64,000 nt of DNA from Rhizomys pruinosus (GCA_009823505.1 VZQC01009601.1:2564697-2628696), one strand, 5' to 3'. Shown: positions 41,486-51,480, counted from the first letter of the stretch. Made by a program: numbers and translations. Notes: generated by a model not told the origin, from the sequence alone.

Positions 41486-41678
41486 GATTTTATGTGTATG
41501 AGTGTTTTGTGCGGATGTATGTAAGTATAGCACATGTGTGCAGTGCCCTTGGGGGTCAGAAGAGGATGTCAGATCCCTTGGAACTGGGTGCAAGCCTCCA
41601 TATGTGTGCTGGGTTCTGACCCTGAGTCCTCTGTGAGAGCAGCCAGTGCTCTTAACTACTGAGGCATCTTTCTGGCGC
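41486..41678 (-). mobile_element. B3-type SINE, old
   Basis: Reverse B3 from TTTTATGTGTATGAGTG to GGCATCTTTCTGGCGC. Confidence 0.8.
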
Positions 41679-41686
41679 TTGTTTAC

Positions 41687-41760
41687 CTGAGACAGGGCTT
41701 TGCTATGTAGTCCAGGCTGGTCTCAAGCTCATGTCCATCCTCCTGCCTCAGCCTCCTTGG
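41687..41760 (-). mobile_element. B1/B4 fragment
   Basis: GAGACAGGGCTTTGCTATGT and CTCCTGCCTCAGCCTCC, truncated. Confidence 0.6.
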
Positions 41761-41943
41761 CTCCCTGTTTTCAATGTGCTCACCAGGTTCCCCAAAGCTG
41801 CTTGGCTTCCATCCAACCGTGGCTACTTCCATCTACTTCTCAACATATGTAGTTTTTATTTATCAGAGAATCTGAAGGTTTATAAATTTTCACTTCAGAA
41901 TAACCCCTTATATTTATTAATCAGAAAAACACCTTATGTGTAG

Positions 41944-42170
41944 GGTTGGAGACGTAACTCAGTTTGTAGAATGCTTGCCTAGCATGCATGAAGCCCTGGT
42001 TCCCCTTCCCCAGCACCATGTAAACTAGGTGTGGTGGTACATACCTATAACCCAGCATTTGAATCGTGGAGGCAGGAGGATCAGAAGTTCTAGTTCACCC
42101 TTGGCCACAAAGCAAGTTCAAAGCCAGTATAGGATACATGAGACCCTGTCTCAAAGAAAAAAAAAATCTT
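41944..42170 (+). mobile_element. B4 SINE
   Basis: ID-type head (GTTGGAGACGTAACTCAG, AATGCTTGCCTAGCATGCAT) followed by a B1-like half (AGGTGTGGTGGTACATACC) and an A tail. Confidence 0.8.
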
Positions 42171-42393
42171 GTTATCTGTTTCATTACTATTTACCTTATA
42201 GTCCACAAACAATGGCAGGCCTGTGCTCAAAATCCAAGCTGGTCCTGAATTCAAAGCACATTTATTAACACATAAGAGTGATAAGAATTTTCTGGAACAC
42301 AGTTTTATTCTGGTTACAGAAAAGGGATGACCATTCTGCAATAGCCCCTTGCCTACCCACAAGCTCCTGCTAAACACCATTCCCTCCCTCCCT

Positions 42394-42539
42394 TTGGTTT
42401 TTTGAGACAGGTCTCTCTGTAGCCCCAGGTGGCCTAGAACTCACTATGAAGACCAGGCTGGCCTTGATCTCATAGAGATCAGCCTGCCTCTGCCTCTTGA
42501 GTGCTGGGATTAAAGGAGTGCGCTACTACATTTGGCTTG
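42394..42539 (-). mobile_element. B1 SINE
   Basis: Reverse B1 with a degraded head (GCTACTACATTTGGCTT). Confidence 0.88.
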
Positions 42540-42792
42540 TAGCTTGTTCTGTTTTTTTGACTCTATATCTGAATCTGGGCAGTCACATCAGCAGAATCAC
42601 CCAGTCTTTCTGTGACTGGCCCCTTTCTTGTGACATAAGGTTCTCACAAGCTCATCAGAATCTCCTTGCTTTAGAGGCTGAGTAGCATCCCACTGTATGT
42701 CTATGTGATTTATGCTTGTCCACTGACTTCTCAATGGACTTTTACTCCTGCCTTTTATTATTGTGGTGCATGAAGCTTTCAACTCATTTTAA

Positions 42793-43015
42793 ATAATTCA
42801 TTTATTATTTATATATTATGTGTATGAATGTATTGCCTGTATGTGTGTAAGTGCACCCTGTCATGCAATGTCTACAGAGGTCAGAATATTGGTGTTGGAT
42901 TTCCCTGGAACTGGAGTATCAGATGGTTGTTAGCTGCCATGGTGCTGGGAATTTAACCCAGGTCCTTTGCAAGAGCAGCCAGTCTTCTTAACTGCTGAGC
43001 CATCTTTCTAGCCTC
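42793..43015 (-). mobile_element. B3-type SINE nested in old L1
   Basis: Reverse B3, fairly complete, ending GAGCCATCTTTCTAGCCTC. Confidence 0.85.
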
Positions 43016-43089
43016 AGCTTTCTTTTGTGCATAGATACAGGTGCTAGATCATGTGATAACTCTGGCTTTTAAAAAATCTTTTTATTATA

Positions 43090-43285
43090 GTTCAGCAGTT
43101 GGTTAAGAGCACTGGCTGCTCTTGCAAAGGACCTGGGTGTGATTCCCAGCACCCTCTTGGCCGCTAACAACCATCGTATTCCAGTTTCTGATGCCCTCTT
43201 CTGACCTCTGCAGGCATTTCCCCGACACTGGTGCACTTACATACCTGCAGGCAATATACTCATACACATAAAATAAAAATATTAA
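43090..43285 (+). mobile_element. B3-type SINE nested in old L1, head truncated
   Basis: Starts near TTCAGCAGTTGGTTAAGAGC and ends CATACACATAAAATAAAAAT. Confidence 0.85.
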
Positions 43286-43299
43286 ATAAAATATTTAAG

Positions 43300-43490
43300 A
43301 AATTGTGTGTATGAGTGTGTGCCTGCATGTATGTATGTACACTGTATGTCTGCCTGGTACCCACAAAGAGAAGAAGGATCCCTTGGAACTGGAGTTACAG
43401 GTGGTTGCTAGCTGCCATGTGGTTGCTGGGAACTGGATCTCTCTGCAAGACCAAGCAGTGTCCTTAACAACTGAGCCATCTCTCCAGCCC
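43300..43490 (-). mobile_element. B3-type SINE nested in old L1
   Basis: Reverse B3 with GTGTGTATGAGTGTGTGCC and GAGCCATCTCTCCAGCCC. Small internal deletions. Confidence 0.85.
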
Positions 43491-43608
43491 ATTTTAATCT
43501 TTTGAGAACTGCCATACTGTTTTCCATAGAGCACCACCACTGTGTGTTCACACTCACGTGCATAAAGATTTCACTTTCTCTATAGTCTTCCCAATACCTG
43601 ACATGATT

Positions 43609-43763
43609 TTTTTTTTTTTTAGTATTTTCAAGACAGGGTCTCCCTTTAAGTCCCAGCTGGCCTGGAGCTCACTCTGTAGACCAGACTGGCCTTGAACTCA
43701 CAGAGATCTGCCTGCCTCTGCCTCCTGAGTGCTAGGATTAAAGGCGTGCCACCACACCTAGCT
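43609..43763 (-). mobile_element. B1 SINE nested in old L1
   Basis: Full reverse B1 with a T tail and head GTGCCACCACACCTAGCT. Confidence 0.92.
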
Positions 43764-43881
43764 AATATGATTATTTTTTAATAGCCTCCATCTGAACTAG
43801 TTTGAGGTGGTATATTATTATAGTTAACTGGTAAGTTTTTTTATGCAGCAGCTAGAGAAAAATAAAATGCTTTAAATTTTT

Positions 43882-44119
43882 TTTTAATTTTATTTATTTT
43901 TGTATGCATATGAATGTACTGTCTGCATGTAGGTTTGTGCACCTGTGTCATGCAATGCTGCGGAGGTCAGAAGAGGGTGTCAGATTCCCCTGGAACTGGA
44001 GTTCTCCTGGAATTGGAGTTACAGACGGTTCTTAGCCACCATGTGGGTGCTAGGGATCGAACCTGGGTCCTCTGCAAGAGCAGTCGGTGCTCTTAACCGC
44101 TAGGCTATCTCTCCAGCCC
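43882..44119 (-). mobile_element. B3-type SINE, 17-bp duplication subfamily
   Basis: Full reverse copy of the GATAGCCTAGCGG/CTGTAACTCC sub-group. Its tail overlaps the A/T-rich host tract. Confidence 0.95.
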
Positions 44120-44154
44120 TTAAAAAATTTTAATTATTCTTGTTTATTCATTTT

Positions 44155-44346
44155 GCATGACTCTCTTGGTGAGTGTGTGTGTGTGTGTGGGGGGGGGGGA
44201 GGTGTGCCATGGGATGTGTGTGGAGATCAGAGGACATCTTACAAGAGTCAGTTCTCTCCTTCTACCATGTGAATGCTGGGGATTGAACTTAGGTCCTCAG
44301 GTTTGGTGGCAAGCTCCTTTATCCCCTGAGCCAGCTTGATAGCCCC
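44155..44346 (-). mobile_element. RSINE1-like SINE with GT and G9-10 run
   Basis: GTGTGGAGATCAGAGGACAT, TCAGTTCTCTCCTTCTACC and GGTTTGGTGGCAAGCTCC in reverse. A short GT run and a G-run lie at 44171-44200. Confidence 0.75.
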
Positions 44347-44381
44347 AAACTGTTTAAAAATAAAAAGATTAAAAAAAAACT

Positions 44382-44530
44382 TTTTTTTTTTCCCCGAGAC
44401 AGGGTCTCCCTTTAAGTCCCAGATGGCCTGGAGCTCACTCTGTAGACCAGGCTGGCCTTTATCTCACAGATTGGCCTGCTTCTGCCTTCTGAGTGCTGGG
44501 ATTAAAAGGTGTGTGCCACCATGCCCAGCA
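44382..44530 (-). mobile_element. B1 SINE
   Basis: Reverse B1 with a short deletion near CTCACAGATTGGCCTGC. Confidence 0.9.
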
Positions 44531-44544
44531 ACAAATTTTTAATT

Positions 44545-44549
44545 ATATA

Positions 44550-44592
<43 letters not shown>

Positions 44593-44744
44593 ACATGAGT
44601 GTAGGTATCCAAAGAAGCCCAATGCTCCAGGGCATTATGAACTGTTATAGACAGTCATGAATTGTCTGACACGAGTGCTGGGAATTGAACTTAGGTCCTC
44701 TACAAGAGCAGTCATTGCTCTTACCTACTGAACCATCTCTCCAC
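44545..44744 (-). mobile_element. B3-type SINE, old, with (GT)n
   Basis: TG repeat (44557-44590) in the tail. Head ends ACTGAACCATCTCTCCACC. Confidence 0.78.
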
Positions 44745-44760
44745 CCCCCATTTACTTTTT

Positions 44761-44794
44761 TTAGATTTTTTTTTTTTGTGCCACCACGCCCGGC
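44761..44794 (-). mobile_element. 17-nt B1 5' stub with A tail and perfect TSD
   Basis: On the minus strand, exactly the first ~17 nt of B1 (GCCGGGCGTGGTGGCAC, 44794-44778) run into an A-rich tail (44777-44761). The 16-bp direct repeat CCCCCATTTACTTTTT flanks it exactly (44745-44760 and 44795-44810). Confidence 0.9.
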
Positions 44795-44899
44795 CCCCCA
44801 TTTACTTTTTAATGTTTGTATCATAGGGAAAAAAAAAAAGGAGAATGCTAGGTATATAAGTCAAGATAGATGTAGGAAGATCCAGTTTGAATTGGGGGC

Positions 44900-45110
44900 T
44901 AGTTCTCAGCTAGCACGTCTGACCCCGCCCCAAGGAGGAGCAAACAACGTGGCCTAGCTGGGTGATGCTGGGTGGGACAACGGTGTGCAGTGGCGCGGAG
45001 TTTGGCGGCCTATGATTGGCTCTGGGAACTGACAACATTTGGTTTATAAAAACGGGCTGTAGCAAGGAGTAAATATGAATTTCCCAGTAACATCATCATG
45101 GAATTCCCAG
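44900..45110 (+). promoter_or_regulatory. Promoter-like segment: GC box, E2F-like, CCAAT, TATA
   Basis: CCCCGCCCC (44923-44931), TTTGGCGG (45001-45008, E2F-like), inverted CCAAT (ATTGG, 45015-45019) and TTTATAAAAA (45043-45052) are spaced as in a classical TATA promoter facing right. A start would be expected near 45075. No coding exon follows that I recognise. An LTR promoter is the main alternative. Confidence 0.4.
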
Positions 45111-45655
45111 CCGTCATTTTTAATTAATTATTGCACACATACAGGCTAAGGTAGGCCCCTGCATTTAATTCGGGTGGCCAGTGGGTTGGAAAGAGGTCCC
45201 CGTGCAGACCACCAATCTGGGTAGCTGGTCTCGTGAGTGGACATCGGCCGAAGATAGGCCAACGGCCATCAGTCTGGAAATTCCCGTCCAGCGTCCAGCA
45301 GTTGCTGGGCAGGTGGGAAGTCACAGCCAAGAGTGGGAAATGTGTCTCGTCCCAGGCTAAGGGCCTGAGGTGGAAGTGTCACCCAGGCCGGGCTACAGAA
45401 ATAGCCGGTTGGTCTCTGAGCCGAGAGGCCAGCTCCCTACAGCAGCTGCTGGCAGGTGCTGTGTCCCCCTCCCCTTAGCAGGGCCGCGTGGTCCCTGTTT
45501 GGCACAAAAAGAAAGCTTCCTACAATAGACCGATGGCCCAGCATGTGCAAAATGTGTGAGACTATGGACAAAAGTCCTAGTACATTTTTGATATTTTTAT
45601 AACCTTATGTAAATTATTTAGACTTAATTCTAATTTATTATTTCAAAAACTAGGC
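45111..45655. other. Unique GC-moderate sequence downstream of the promoter-like segment
   Basis: Raised CpG from 45230 to 45490. It holds an 81-codon open frame (45233-45478) with no known domain. Could be a noncoding first exon or LTR body. Confidence 0.35.
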
Positions 45656-45659
45656 TTTT

Positions 45660-45835
45660 GGGTGGCTGGTGAATGGTCAACAGGTAAAGGTTCCTGGAGC
45701 CAAGCCTGATGACCTGAATTCAGTCCCCTGGATCCACATGGTAGAAGTAGAGAACTGATGGCTGTCAGCTGTCCTCTGACCTCCACAAGGGCGTGGTGCC
45801 CACACACATGCACAGAAAATACATTTTAAAAATAT
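45660..45835 (+). mobile_element. RSINE1 SINE
   Basis: GGTTCCTGGAGCCAAGCCTG, GATGACCTGAATTCAGTCCC and GTCCTCTGACCTCCACAAGG, in RSINE1 order. Confidence 0.75.
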
Positions 45836-45844
45836 TTTAACAAG

Positions 45845-46042
45845 GGTTGGAATGATGACTCACTGGGTAGAGGCATCTGCCACCAAGCTGAGGACCTGTG
45901 TTTGATCTCTGAGTCTCACATGGAAAGAGAGAACAAACTCTGTAAATTGACCTCCGTCCTCCACATGTGCACCATGCCTAACTCGTGCTGGCAAACATAC
46001 TAGGGGACACACACACACACACACACAGGTAAAAAAGAAACG
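45845..46042 (+). mobile_element. RSINE1 SINE with (AC)n tail
   Basis: GGGTTGGAATGATGACTCAC, CCACCAAGCTGAGGACCTG and a CA repeat at 46010-46028. Confidence 0.75.
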
Positions 46043-46172
46043 TACTCAGGAGGCAGAGGCAGCCTGATCTCTGTGAGTTCAAGGCTACCCTGGTCTACAT
46101 AGTGAGTTCCAGGCCAACTGGGGCTACATGGAGACCTTGTCTCAAAAAGACAGAAAAGAAAAAAAAAAGAAC
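46043..46172 (+). mobile_element. B1 SINE, 5' truncated
   Basis: Begins near ACTCAGGAGGCAGAGGCAG, with the 3' end intact. Confidence 0.88.
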
Positions 46173-46196
46173 GTAATAAAAAAATAGGATTTCCTG

Positions 46197-46230
46197 GGGC
46201 TGGAGAGATGGCTCAGAGGTTAAGAGCACG
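46197..46230 (+). mobile_element. B3 head stub, 34 nt
   Basis: Only GGGGCTGGAGAGATGGCTCA and the next 14 nt of a B3 are present. Then the similarity stops, with no clear A tail or TSD. Confidence 0.65.
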
Positions 46231-46234
46231 TAAT

Positions 46235-46680
46235 AACATAATAAATCTAGCATATTTACACATATGATCCAGTGACATGAGGTTTATTTACTTTATCAAT
46301 TTCTAGAACATTTTCATCATCCAGAACAGAAACATTACTGCCGTCTATAATCACCCAGAACATCTTCCTGTAGCCCCTGTGACCTCTCTATTTCCTTCTG
46401 ACTGCATTTGCACAATCTCATATAAATGAATTCCACAGTGTTTGTCTTTTTACATCTGGCTTATTTCACTTAGCATGTCTTCAGTCACTGTATTATAGCA
46501 TGTGTCAGAAGTTCATTCCCGTTAAGATAAAAAACACACTGCAATATGTGCCACTATTCAAAATCTATTTACGTTGATGGCTATTTGAATTCTATGCACC
46601 ATTTCTGTTCTGTGAGTGACACTGCTGGAAGCGTGAGGGCAGAAAGAGCTATTTCAGCCTTGATTTCAGTTCCTTTGGGT
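46235..46680 (-). mobile_element. Old L1 3' region
   Basis: Reverse L1-type phrases CATCCAGAACAGAAACATTA, CTGGCTTATTTCACTTAGCA and AGCATGTGTCAGAAGTTCAT in the expected order. It continues in part at 47824-47945. Confidence 0.65.
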
Positions 46681-46844
46681 ACTTGATACTTCCTGACTTG
46701 TGGTTATGTCCTGAAAAACCCTCAAAAATTGAAATACTGTATGTCAGGACTGCAATTGATATGCCTGACATACCAAGCATCATCACTTAGCCTAGCCCTA
46801 GCCTTTTTAAACTTTTTACATTATGTACTAGATATACATAATAT

Positions 46845-47007
46845 ATATTTGTGTGGGCACTATCATACCACAGTGTATGTGTGGAGGTTAGAGGACAACT
46901 TGCAGGAGTAGTTTCTCTCCATCCACAATATGGGTCCTGGGGATAGATCAGAGGTCGTCACGCTCGCCAGCAAGCACCCTTATCCTCTAAGCCACCTAGC
47001 CAGCCCT
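46845..47007 (-). mobile_element. RSINE1-like SINE
   Basis: GTGTGGAGGTTAGAGGACAA, GGGTCCTGGGGATAGATCAG and GCCACCTAGCCAGCCC, in reverse. Confidence 0.65.
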
Positions 47008-47267
47008 AGCCTACTTTAAATGACCTTCAGAACACTAATATTAGCCAAAGGGGCAAAATAACCTTAACACAAACCCGTAAAGTGTGAAGTGTTTAGTGTA
47101 TCTTATTAGTTACAGTTAATAATATAGTACCTGTTGTTTCTTGTCATGATTTTGTAGTTGACTGGAGGATACAGCTTGCTGCTACCACCCAGCCTCACAA
47201 CAGAGTATCATCCTACATATGGTTAGCCCAGGGAAAGGACCGAATTTCAAATTCAAAGTCTAGTTAC
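47008..47267. other. Unique sequence
   Basis: No repeat or gene was recognised. Confidence 0.4.
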
Positions 47268-47445
47268 GGGAGTAGGGGAAATGGCTCCCTTCGTAAAGTG
47301 CCTGCTTCCTGAGTTGGAACTCCAGAACCCGTGCAAAAAAAGCCAGATGTCCCAGCAACGACATCAACCTCTGGCCTCTACGCAAACACATACACACACC
47401 CACATGAACACGTACATATACCCCATACACACACAAGCAGGATGG
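47268..47445 (+). mobile_element. RSINE1-like SINE
   Basis: AGGGGAAATGGCTCCCTTCG, CCTGAGTTGGAACTCCAGAA and CTCTGGCCTCTACGCAAACA with an AC-rich tail. Confidence 0.6.
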
Positions 47446-47530
47446 CTTCTACTGAATATATGCCACTTTCGAAACATTATAAAGTTCAAAATAATGAATC
47501 TGAATTGTTAAGATGGAGACCCTACCAAGG

Positions 47531-47823
47531 AGTGGAGCTGCTGGACCGGGTACAGTGCTTTACTGATGAGGCCCCCTCAGTGGAGCTTCCGGACTGGGTA
47601 CAGTGCTTTACTGATGAGGCCCCTCCCCCAATGGAGCTGCTGGACTGGGTACAGTGCTTTACTGATGAGGCCCCCCTCAGTGGAGCTGCTGGACCAGGTA
47701 CAGTGCTTTACTGATGAGGCCCCCCTCAGTGGAGCTGCTGGACCAGGTACAGTGCTTTACTGATGAGGCCCCCCTCAGTGGAGCTTCCGGACTGGGTACA
47801 GTGCTTTACTGATGAGGCCCCCC
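47531..47823. repeat. ~50-58 bp minisatellite, about 6 units
   Basis: GTACAGTGCTTTACTGATGA recurs six times (near 47549, 47598, 47649, 47698, 47747 and 47796), linked by GGCCCC...CAGTGGAGCT(G/T)C(T/C)GGAC spacers. It lies between two parts of an old L1. Confidence 0.95.
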
Positions 47824-47945
47824 CTCATTGATTCTCACAGCGTTTGTGCAGTTTATCTTCCCACCAGCACTATATGATGGTTTTAATTCTCCACATCCTC
47901 AAAATACTTGTCAGTTTTTGTTTTGCTTCTTAATAGAAGCTGTCC
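47824..47945 (-). mobile_element. Old L1 fragment
   Basis: ATCTTCCCACCAGCACTATA and CTCCACATCCTCAAAATACT are reverse L1 3'-region phrases. Confidence 0.65.
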
Positions 47946-47948
47946 TAA

Positions 47949-48042
47949 GCTGGGCATGGTGGTGCATGCCTTTAATCCCAGGACTTGGGAGGCAGAGGCA
48001 GGCGGATCTCTGTGAGTTCAAGGCCAGCCTGATCAACATAGG
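47949..48042 (+). mobile_element. B1 SINE, 3' end replaced by (GAAA)n
   Basis: GCTGGGCATGGTGGTGCATG to GGCCAGCCTGATCAACAT, then a GAAA tract. Confidence 0.9.
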
Positions 48043-48110
48043 AGAAGAAAGAAAGAAAAAGAAAGAGAGAAGAAAGAAAGAAAGGAAGAAAGAAAGAAAG
48101 AAAGAAAGGA

Positions 48111-48154
<44 letters not shown>

Positions 48155-48203
48155 AAAGGAAAGAAAGAAAAGGAAAGAAAGAAAAGGAAAGAAAGAGAAA
48201 AGA
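48043..48203. repeat. (GAAA)n microsatellite
   Basis: About 160 bp of GAAA units with GGAA and AAGG interruptions, polypurine on this strand. Confidence 0.97.
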
Positions 48204-48524
48204 ACATAGGAATTTTCCCATTAAAACAGTGAGAAAGCAAGCACAGTGTACTCAAGCCTGTGGATATTGGCCCAGTAACAGACCTCCTCTGATATATGTA
48301 GAAACATAAGGGGGTGGGGGGAACAACACCTGCCCTGGCATTTCAAGGACAGCTTATCTGGTCTTCCCAGCATTTTGGGAGCAGACTGCCCCCTCCTCAA
48401 GCCTCTATGTTAACAAAGTCCAGAGCTGTCTGTTAACTCTTAATGAGTGCTAGTGTCCTGAAAGACAAGGGCAGTGACTACAGAATTTCTCTAATGCTAA
48501 TTTTATGCTAATTTTTCTTTATTC
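48204..48524. other. Unique sequence
   Basis: No repeat or gene was recognised. Confidence 0.4.
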
Positions 48525-49290
48525 TTGAGAACTTATTCATACACATATTCAGTGAAACATGATCATATCCAACACCCATTTTCCCCTCTAACTCACACCA
48601 AACTTCCCCCAACATGGTCCTCTCTTTATGTCCTTTAAGAAAATTACCCCTAAACTGTAATTAGTGCTGCTTTTACATGTGTGGATGTGGGGCATGAGAA
48701 ATCCACCAGTAGCCACACATTAAAAAATAATGATCCTCTCTCCTCCAGCAAGCATCAACTGCCAGTAACGCCTCAGTGGGGATGGGGCATGCAGAGCACC
48801 TCCCCCACCCATGGCAGAATTTTGGCTGGATTGGTCCTGTTTAGATCTTGTGCATGTGACCCCAGCAATCGTGAGTTCATGAATACAACAGCCAGGTCAG
48901 GTCCAGAAGACAGCATTTCCCAACACTCCTCCCCATCCTCTGGCTCTGACATTCTTCTCCCTCTTCCTCTCGATTCTCTGAGCCTTGGTGGTGGTAGTGG
49001 GGAGGGGTTGCTGGTCATAGTTGGGGGAGGGGGAGTGTTGTTAATGTAGATGTCATTTCATCAACATTAACAACACTCTACTCCATCTCCTTTTCTCAGC
49101 ACTCTGACCACATATGCCTCTCAGTATTGAGTCTTGGTTCTATGCTGAGGCATCTGGAGCTAGCTGGATGGCACAAGGGCCAGCTTGTCCAGTGCCTTTA
49201 TGCCAGAACTGGCTTAGTGATTTTCAGCATTTTCATGAGCTGATTAGTCATTTGCATACATTTTTTTGTAGAATGTAATTAAATTCTTGC
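48525..49290 (+). mobile_element. Rodent repeat, probably L1 (Lx-type) noncoding region
   Basis: AACATGATCATATCCAACAC, CACCAGTAGCCACACATTAA, GCAAGCATCAACTGCCAGTA, AGAAGACAGCATTTCCCAAC and CTCCCCATCCTCTGGCTC match, in order, a dispersed rodent repeat I associate with old L1. The 122-codon open frame over it is incidental. Confidence 0.6.
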
Positions 49291-49397
49291 CCATTTTTGA
49301 ATGGATTTTGTTGTTATAGGTGTTCATAAAATTTATAATTTGAAATTATAATCCCTATTTGGAGACAAGCTTATGGGGATAATTAAGGTTGGTGAAG

Positions 49398-49548
49398 CTA
49401 TTCGGTGGCTGAATAGACAGTGCTTATAAGAAGGAGCAACAGACACCAGAGTGTGCTCTCTTTCTCTGATCTCCACATGCACTGTTCACTGGCATTCCCC
49501 CACCCTATACTCATCATGTACACATTACTAATAAACAAAATAAAAAAT
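49398..49548 (+). mobile_element. RSINE1-like fragment
   Basis: GAAGCTATTCGGTGGCTGAA and CTGATCTCCACATGCACTG with an AATAAACAAAATAAA tail, very diverged. Confidence 0.45.
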
Positions 49549-49559
49549 GGGCTGGAGGG

Positions 49560-49970
49560 GCTCTATTGATCACATTAGAAAGCTACTGGCATCCCTTTGT
49601 CAAAGAGTTATAGTGCCCCAAGCAAAATACTATCCAAGCATATATGTCTGTGCCCATAGAATAACTTGTTATAATCTTTAATATCTGTTACCATTTGTGT
49701 TTTATTACTAGAATTAAAAGGAGATTCCTAAATGACCCTCCAGTCCATTGCAAACAAAACTCAAACAGTCAATTTGACATGCCACCTCAGAAAAACAAGG
49801 AGGGCCCCTACAAATGAATTGTGAGATCATAGTAAAAACGGACTGGACTTTTCTTCTCTTTTCTTCTTTATTTGATCAACATGTTTGTGTAAGCAAACCA
49901 TTTCCACTGGACTTTGGGACCCAGGGCTGTACAAAAAGTGAACTCAGATGTTAACTAATTGGCTTTCACT
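49560..49970 (+). repeat. Unnamed dispersed repeat, copy 2
   Basis: Co-linear with 22980-23720: ACTATCCAAGCATATATGTC, TACTAGAATTAAAAGGAGAT, ACGGACTGGACTTTTC, TTTATTTGATCAACATGTTT and TTCCACTGGACTTTGGGAC. Confidence 0.6.
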
Positions 49971-49984
49971 TTATTTATTTCTAT

Positions 49985-50156
49985 TGTGGGGTGGGGGAAG
50001 GGGCATGGCATATTTGCCATGGGTGAGTGTGGAGGTCAGAGGACAACTTGGGGGAACTGTTCCCTCGCCTCACCATGTGTGTCCTGGGATTTGAACTCAC
50101 ATGGCTGGGCTTGGGTGACAAGCACCTGCACATGCAGAGCCATCTTGCTGGCCCTG
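49985..50156 (-). mobile_element. RSINE1-like SINE
   Basis: GTGTGGAGGTCAGAGGACAA, GTGTCCTGGGATTTGAACTC and GAGCCATCTTGCTGGCCC, in reverse. Confidence 0.7.
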
Positions 50157-50504
50157 AGAGTTTCTCATTGTTAAACACAGACTTCTGAAATACAGCAATT
50201 CTACTTAATCCTTTCTACAAGGCGAGAATGAAGACATGTCACATGATGAACTGTGTAGAAGAATGTTTATGGCTGGAAAATCATCCAAATATAGAAGAAT
50301 CATCATCATGGATTTGCCTTGTGATAGATCACACCACTCATGAATAACAATGAACTAAGATAAGAACATCATGCCTGTGGCAGGCTTGCTGACACTCACT
50401 GCCTTTGATTCCTGGGGCAGTCACAGGCTATGTTGCTCTGGACAATCACAGATATTTTCAGGTCCAATTTCAGCCAAGTTTGAAAGGAGTCATAAGTAAT
50501 GACC
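50157..50504. other. Unique sequence
   Basis: No repeat or gene was seen. Confidence 0.4.
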
Positions 50505-50640
50505 ATGGAACGTGGTGGCACACATCTGTAATCTCAGCAGTTGGGAGGCCGAGGTAAGAGGACTGCAAGTTTGAGGCCAGCCTGGGATTCGAAGCAAGAC
50601 CATTAAATACAAACAAACAAACAAACAAACAAACTAAAAC
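50505..50640 (+). mobile_element. Ancient B1-like SINE with (AAAC)n tail
   Basis: GTGGTGGCACACATCTGTAA, GTTGGGAGGCCGAGGTAAG and GTTTGAGGCCAGCCTGGGA. GGCCGAGG resembles 7SL more than modern B1, so this may be an early 7SL-derived monomer. Confidence 0.6.
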
Positions 50641-51480
50641 CCCCAAACTCTCTGGCAACTCAGACACTTGCTCCTGCCTGGGGGTTTTCTGCCTTTACAT
50701 GGCAGCTCTGCAGAGAGGTCTAACGCCAGAGGGGCGTTCACTTTTCAGAAACGTGACTGTCTTCCACATCCACAGGGGCTGAGTGCTCTAAAAACAAAAC
50801 AACACAACAACAACAACAACAACAAAAGACAAAAAAAAACAAACAAACAACCCCCAGTGATTCCCAGAAGCTACACCTGGGCCTAGGAAACTCATTTTAG
50901 TATCACAGACCTGACCCTCTGTAATTTCCTACATTGGACAAAAAACAGAGAGCCTTCCGGGACAGGAAAGGTAGGAACCTGTCTCAGCCACAGAATCGGA
51001 CAAGACACATCAGAATTCTCATTAAACTTGTGACCCGTGGTAAGGTCCGTCTGTGTTCATTTCTCACCGTAGACCAGGGTGTCTGGGGACAGATCATGGA
51101 TGCGCGCTGTGAAGGCTGATGCTGACTACCTTAGGCAGGTGTGTGTCAGCGCAAGAGACCGGAAACGAATCACATCTAGCTTCCTCATCACCAGCTTGTG
51201 ACCTGAGCCAGTCGCCGCGCCAACCAGAGCCTCGCTCATTATCTTCAATGAGGATGGCTATCCCGACCTCACAGGGATGTAAGTCAGCCAAAGAAAACAA
51301 CAGTGTTTTCTAAACACAACAGCGACAGTCAATCAGGACTTAGTAACCAGCTGTTTGTCTTCCCATACAGGTGATCTAAGTTTCAAAACAAGGCCACGAG
51401 GTCAATAATGATTAAAACGGTCATGTCCAGATGGGAAGCTGGATTCTTACCCAGAGGGCAGAGATGAGAATTTGTCTGGG
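50641..51480. other. Mostly unique sequence upstream of a promoter-like cluster
   Basis: A CAA-rich tract lies at 50798-50850. No exon can be identified, and the open frames here have no known domain. Confidence 0.4.

Larger units (their letters stand above)
42560..43815 (-). mobile_element. Old L1 3' region split by four SINEs
   Basis: Co-linear pieces of the mammalian L1 3' region in reverse are 42620-42790 (AAGCTCATCAGAATCTCC), 43016-43070 (GTGCTAGATCATGTGATAAC), 43495-43600 (GAACTGCCATACTGTTTTCC) and 43765-43815 (GTTTGAGGTGGTATATTATT). SINEs separate them. Confidence 0.65.

Noticed and set aside
46197..46230. Possible second 5'-stub retroposition (34 nt of B3)
   Set aside because: No clean A tail and no matching flanks, so it may simply be a deletion remnant. 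Listed as a feature only.
48033..48255. Phe/Leu/Ser-rich or Lys/Glu-rich frames of 60-130 codons
   Set aside because: Low-complexity translation of the GAAA microsatellite and the adjoining B1.
48681..49049. 122-codon frame
   Set aside because: Lies wholly within a dispersed L1-type noncoding region. Its peptide is not L1 ORF1 or ORF2.
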